A DNA stretch of 64,000 nucleotides from Nilaparvata lugens (Eukaryota > Arthropoda > Insecta > Hemiptera > Delphacidae), in NCBI RefSeq assembly GCF_014356525.2, contig NC_052511.1, positions 7,775,500 through 7,839,499 on the forward strand, read 5' to 3'. The notes beneath the pieces are model-generated. The model made no database searches, was not told the origin of the DNA, and saw nothing but the letters and a program-made list of their open reading frames with translations. Positions 62,591 through 64,000 of this stretch are shown in pieces. Within the stretch, counting starts at the first letter, position 1. The number at the start of each line of letters is the position of its first letter. A program made the translations under genes and the position numbers.

Positions 62591-63346
62591 TTGTTCACAT
62601 TTATATATGAAAATTATATTTCAATAATTATAATTCAGTGACTCTTATCCTACTTAATAAATGGGTTTATCACTCTGTGGAGTGGTAGTGAAAGTGGAAG
62701 GTCGTTGACGTTTACTATCAAATACTGTGTATCAATCACTATTAAATTGTTCATAAATTCTAGGAATAGTTATAAATGATGGTGACCAGCGAGTTTGAAT
62801 ATGAGCACGAAACCGTCTCTGTTTGAGCACCGCACTTTTTGTTTAGTTAAAAAACAACACTGTCTTTATTCGTTGTTCAACAGACAGTCTTTTCTTGTCG
62901 GCCATGTTAGAACGACTGTTTGAAGGAAGGAATCATTTGGTCACGACTAAACAACTTTCCATGTAGCGCTGTCACGTCTGTCAGCATAAAACATAGAAAT
63001 AATTACAAACATGAAAAATCTGGTGGGGCGCACTCACACAACTTTCCTTGCCGTTATGAAAATTGATCACCTGACGCTAGTGTTCACGCGCATCTTAACT
63101 CTGCTATTCAAAGATCTGAGCCAGCTGGTGACAGGACAATAACGCTGGAGACACACGAGGTCTGCTATCTCTTCATAGTGAATGATTTAATAGAATCAAC
63201 AGTTGCCAACAGTTTGCAATTGGATAATCACATTTTCTCGACTTTCGAGCTTATTTTTGATTTTAGGCGAAAATGTTACTGAACATCAATTGTAGAGATT
63301 TCCATGCTCAATCTTTTCCACTTGAATTTTTTTGTTTAAATTGTAG
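62591..63346. other. Intron between the exon 19 copies, unrecognised
   Basis: No matching counterpart upstream of the first exon 19 copy. At about 63018-63050 a fragment AAAATCTGGTGGGGCGCACT with ACACAACTTTCCTTG resembles the centre of the 8393-10572 palindrome. Otherwise nothing noted. Confidence 0.4.
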
Positions 63347-63518
63347 ATCAATTCTTGCCCGATTGTCACACATTTTGGGAGCGATTTTCATCGAAGTACA
63401 TTGGTACAACCTAGTCCAGCATATCACCGCCAACTGCTCGCCTCAGGCCGCGTCCAAAGCGCACAGTGCTCTTCTGCACCTTCTAGTCAAACTTTCGAAC
63501 GAACCTAACATCAGACAG
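63347..63518 (+). pseudogene. EPG5: EPG5-like exon 19, second copy, damaged
   Basis: 172 bp against 180 in the first copy. It lacks the first seven exon bases (a TTGTAG acceptor abuts ATCAATTC) and one T in the CACATTTTGGG run. Joined after exon 18 in phase 0 it would be out of frame. From [14 protein letters not shown] onward it still encodes the same residues, and its intron 3' side matches the first copy to the window end. Either a decaying duplicate or a second haplotype. Confidence 0.7.
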
Positions 63519-64000
63519 GTACGCCAATAAAATATCAATACTATTCGGATTCAATTTTATTCTTGGACTGTGTCAACACCTATGAATTTGGAAGAATAAT
63601 AGTACAAGTTTATCTCATAAAAACACTTCATTCACATGGGCTCCTTTTTAAGTTAATGAAAACAATATAAAAATCTTGAAGTACCCTTTTTTTTTAAAAA
63701 AAAACTTTAAAATAGTTCAACATCTAGTTTCGGCGATCACACCATCGTCAGGTAATAAAATAAAATTTTATATCAATTTTTAAATTAAAATGATTCAATT
63801 TTAATCAATCGATCAATAAAATAGTGGTTTATTTTTCACGATTATCTTATTATTTCATCTACCAATGTTATTACATCAGTTTTATTTGTATCGTGAAAAA
63901 TAAACCACTATTTTATTGATTGATTGATTCATACAATAAGTAAATCATCAAGATGATCGGGAGAGAAAAAATAAGGTAACCTTGTGCTATTCCTCTCCCA
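63519..64000 (+). repeat. Tandem segmental duplication C, copy 2, runs off window
   Basis: Continues the alignment with 61703-62180 (same CGATCACACCATCGTCAGG and hairpin) with scattered substitutions and an 8-T run replacing ATTTCTT. Extends past the window end. Confidence 0.8.

Noticed and set aside
1..64000. CRISPR arrays, phage, bacterial operons
   Set aside because: The window is intron-rich insect DNA; tandem arrays present lack direct-repeat/spacer structure.

Overview
The window looks like insect nuclear DNA. It is AT-rich, has short exons separated by kilobase-scale introns, and is crowded with transposable elements: CR1/Jockey- and RTE-type LINEs, mariner-like elements, and many palindromic MITEs. 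The repeat mix and short TTAGG runs suggest a hemipteran, perhaps a planthopper, but the species is only a guess.

One host gene runs left to right through the whole window. Its conserved exons lie between 3714 and 61702, and the gene extends beyond both window ends. Splice phases chain 19 exons encoding about 1,140 residues. I recognise the protein as EPG5 (ectopic P-granules autophagy protein 5), a large Rab7 effector and tether that promotes autophagosome-lysosome fusion; this stretch would be its C-terminal half. Everything between exons is intron, mostly repeats.

Region by region: 1-3713 is intron with LINE remnants, a palindromic MITE, a snapback mariner and two decoy copies of an exon start. 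3714-15073 holds exons 1-3 and a 2.2 kb palindrome. 15074-18120 carries exons 4-5 twice in tandem. 18120-26400 is an intron with a mariner and a near-complete but broken CR1-type LINE nested in a MITE. 26419-37178 holds exons 6-11, with exon 9 duplicated. 37179-47300 holds exons 12-14 plus an LINE-like block, an inverted pair of repeats and a mariner with a nested element. 47305-52115 holds exons 15-16 and a 2.2 kb RTE LINE with an 11 bp target duplication. 52116-59425 is a deeply nested intron (two mariners, a minisatellite, a palindromic MITE, a hAT-like element containing a putative solo LTR and a hairpin retroposon with a tRNA-like centre). 59426-64000 holds exons 17-19, with exon 19 duplicated.

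The most notable observation is that three exon blocks of the same gene are tandemly duplicated. Phase arithmetic shows the copies cannot all be spliced together in frame, and two of the three copy pairs contain one broken member. Exons 8 and 15 also each need a one-base correction to stay open. Real exon duplication and unmerged haplotypes in an assembly both fit; mapping reads would decide. No rRNA gene, CRISPR array, origin or bacterial-type operon was seen.
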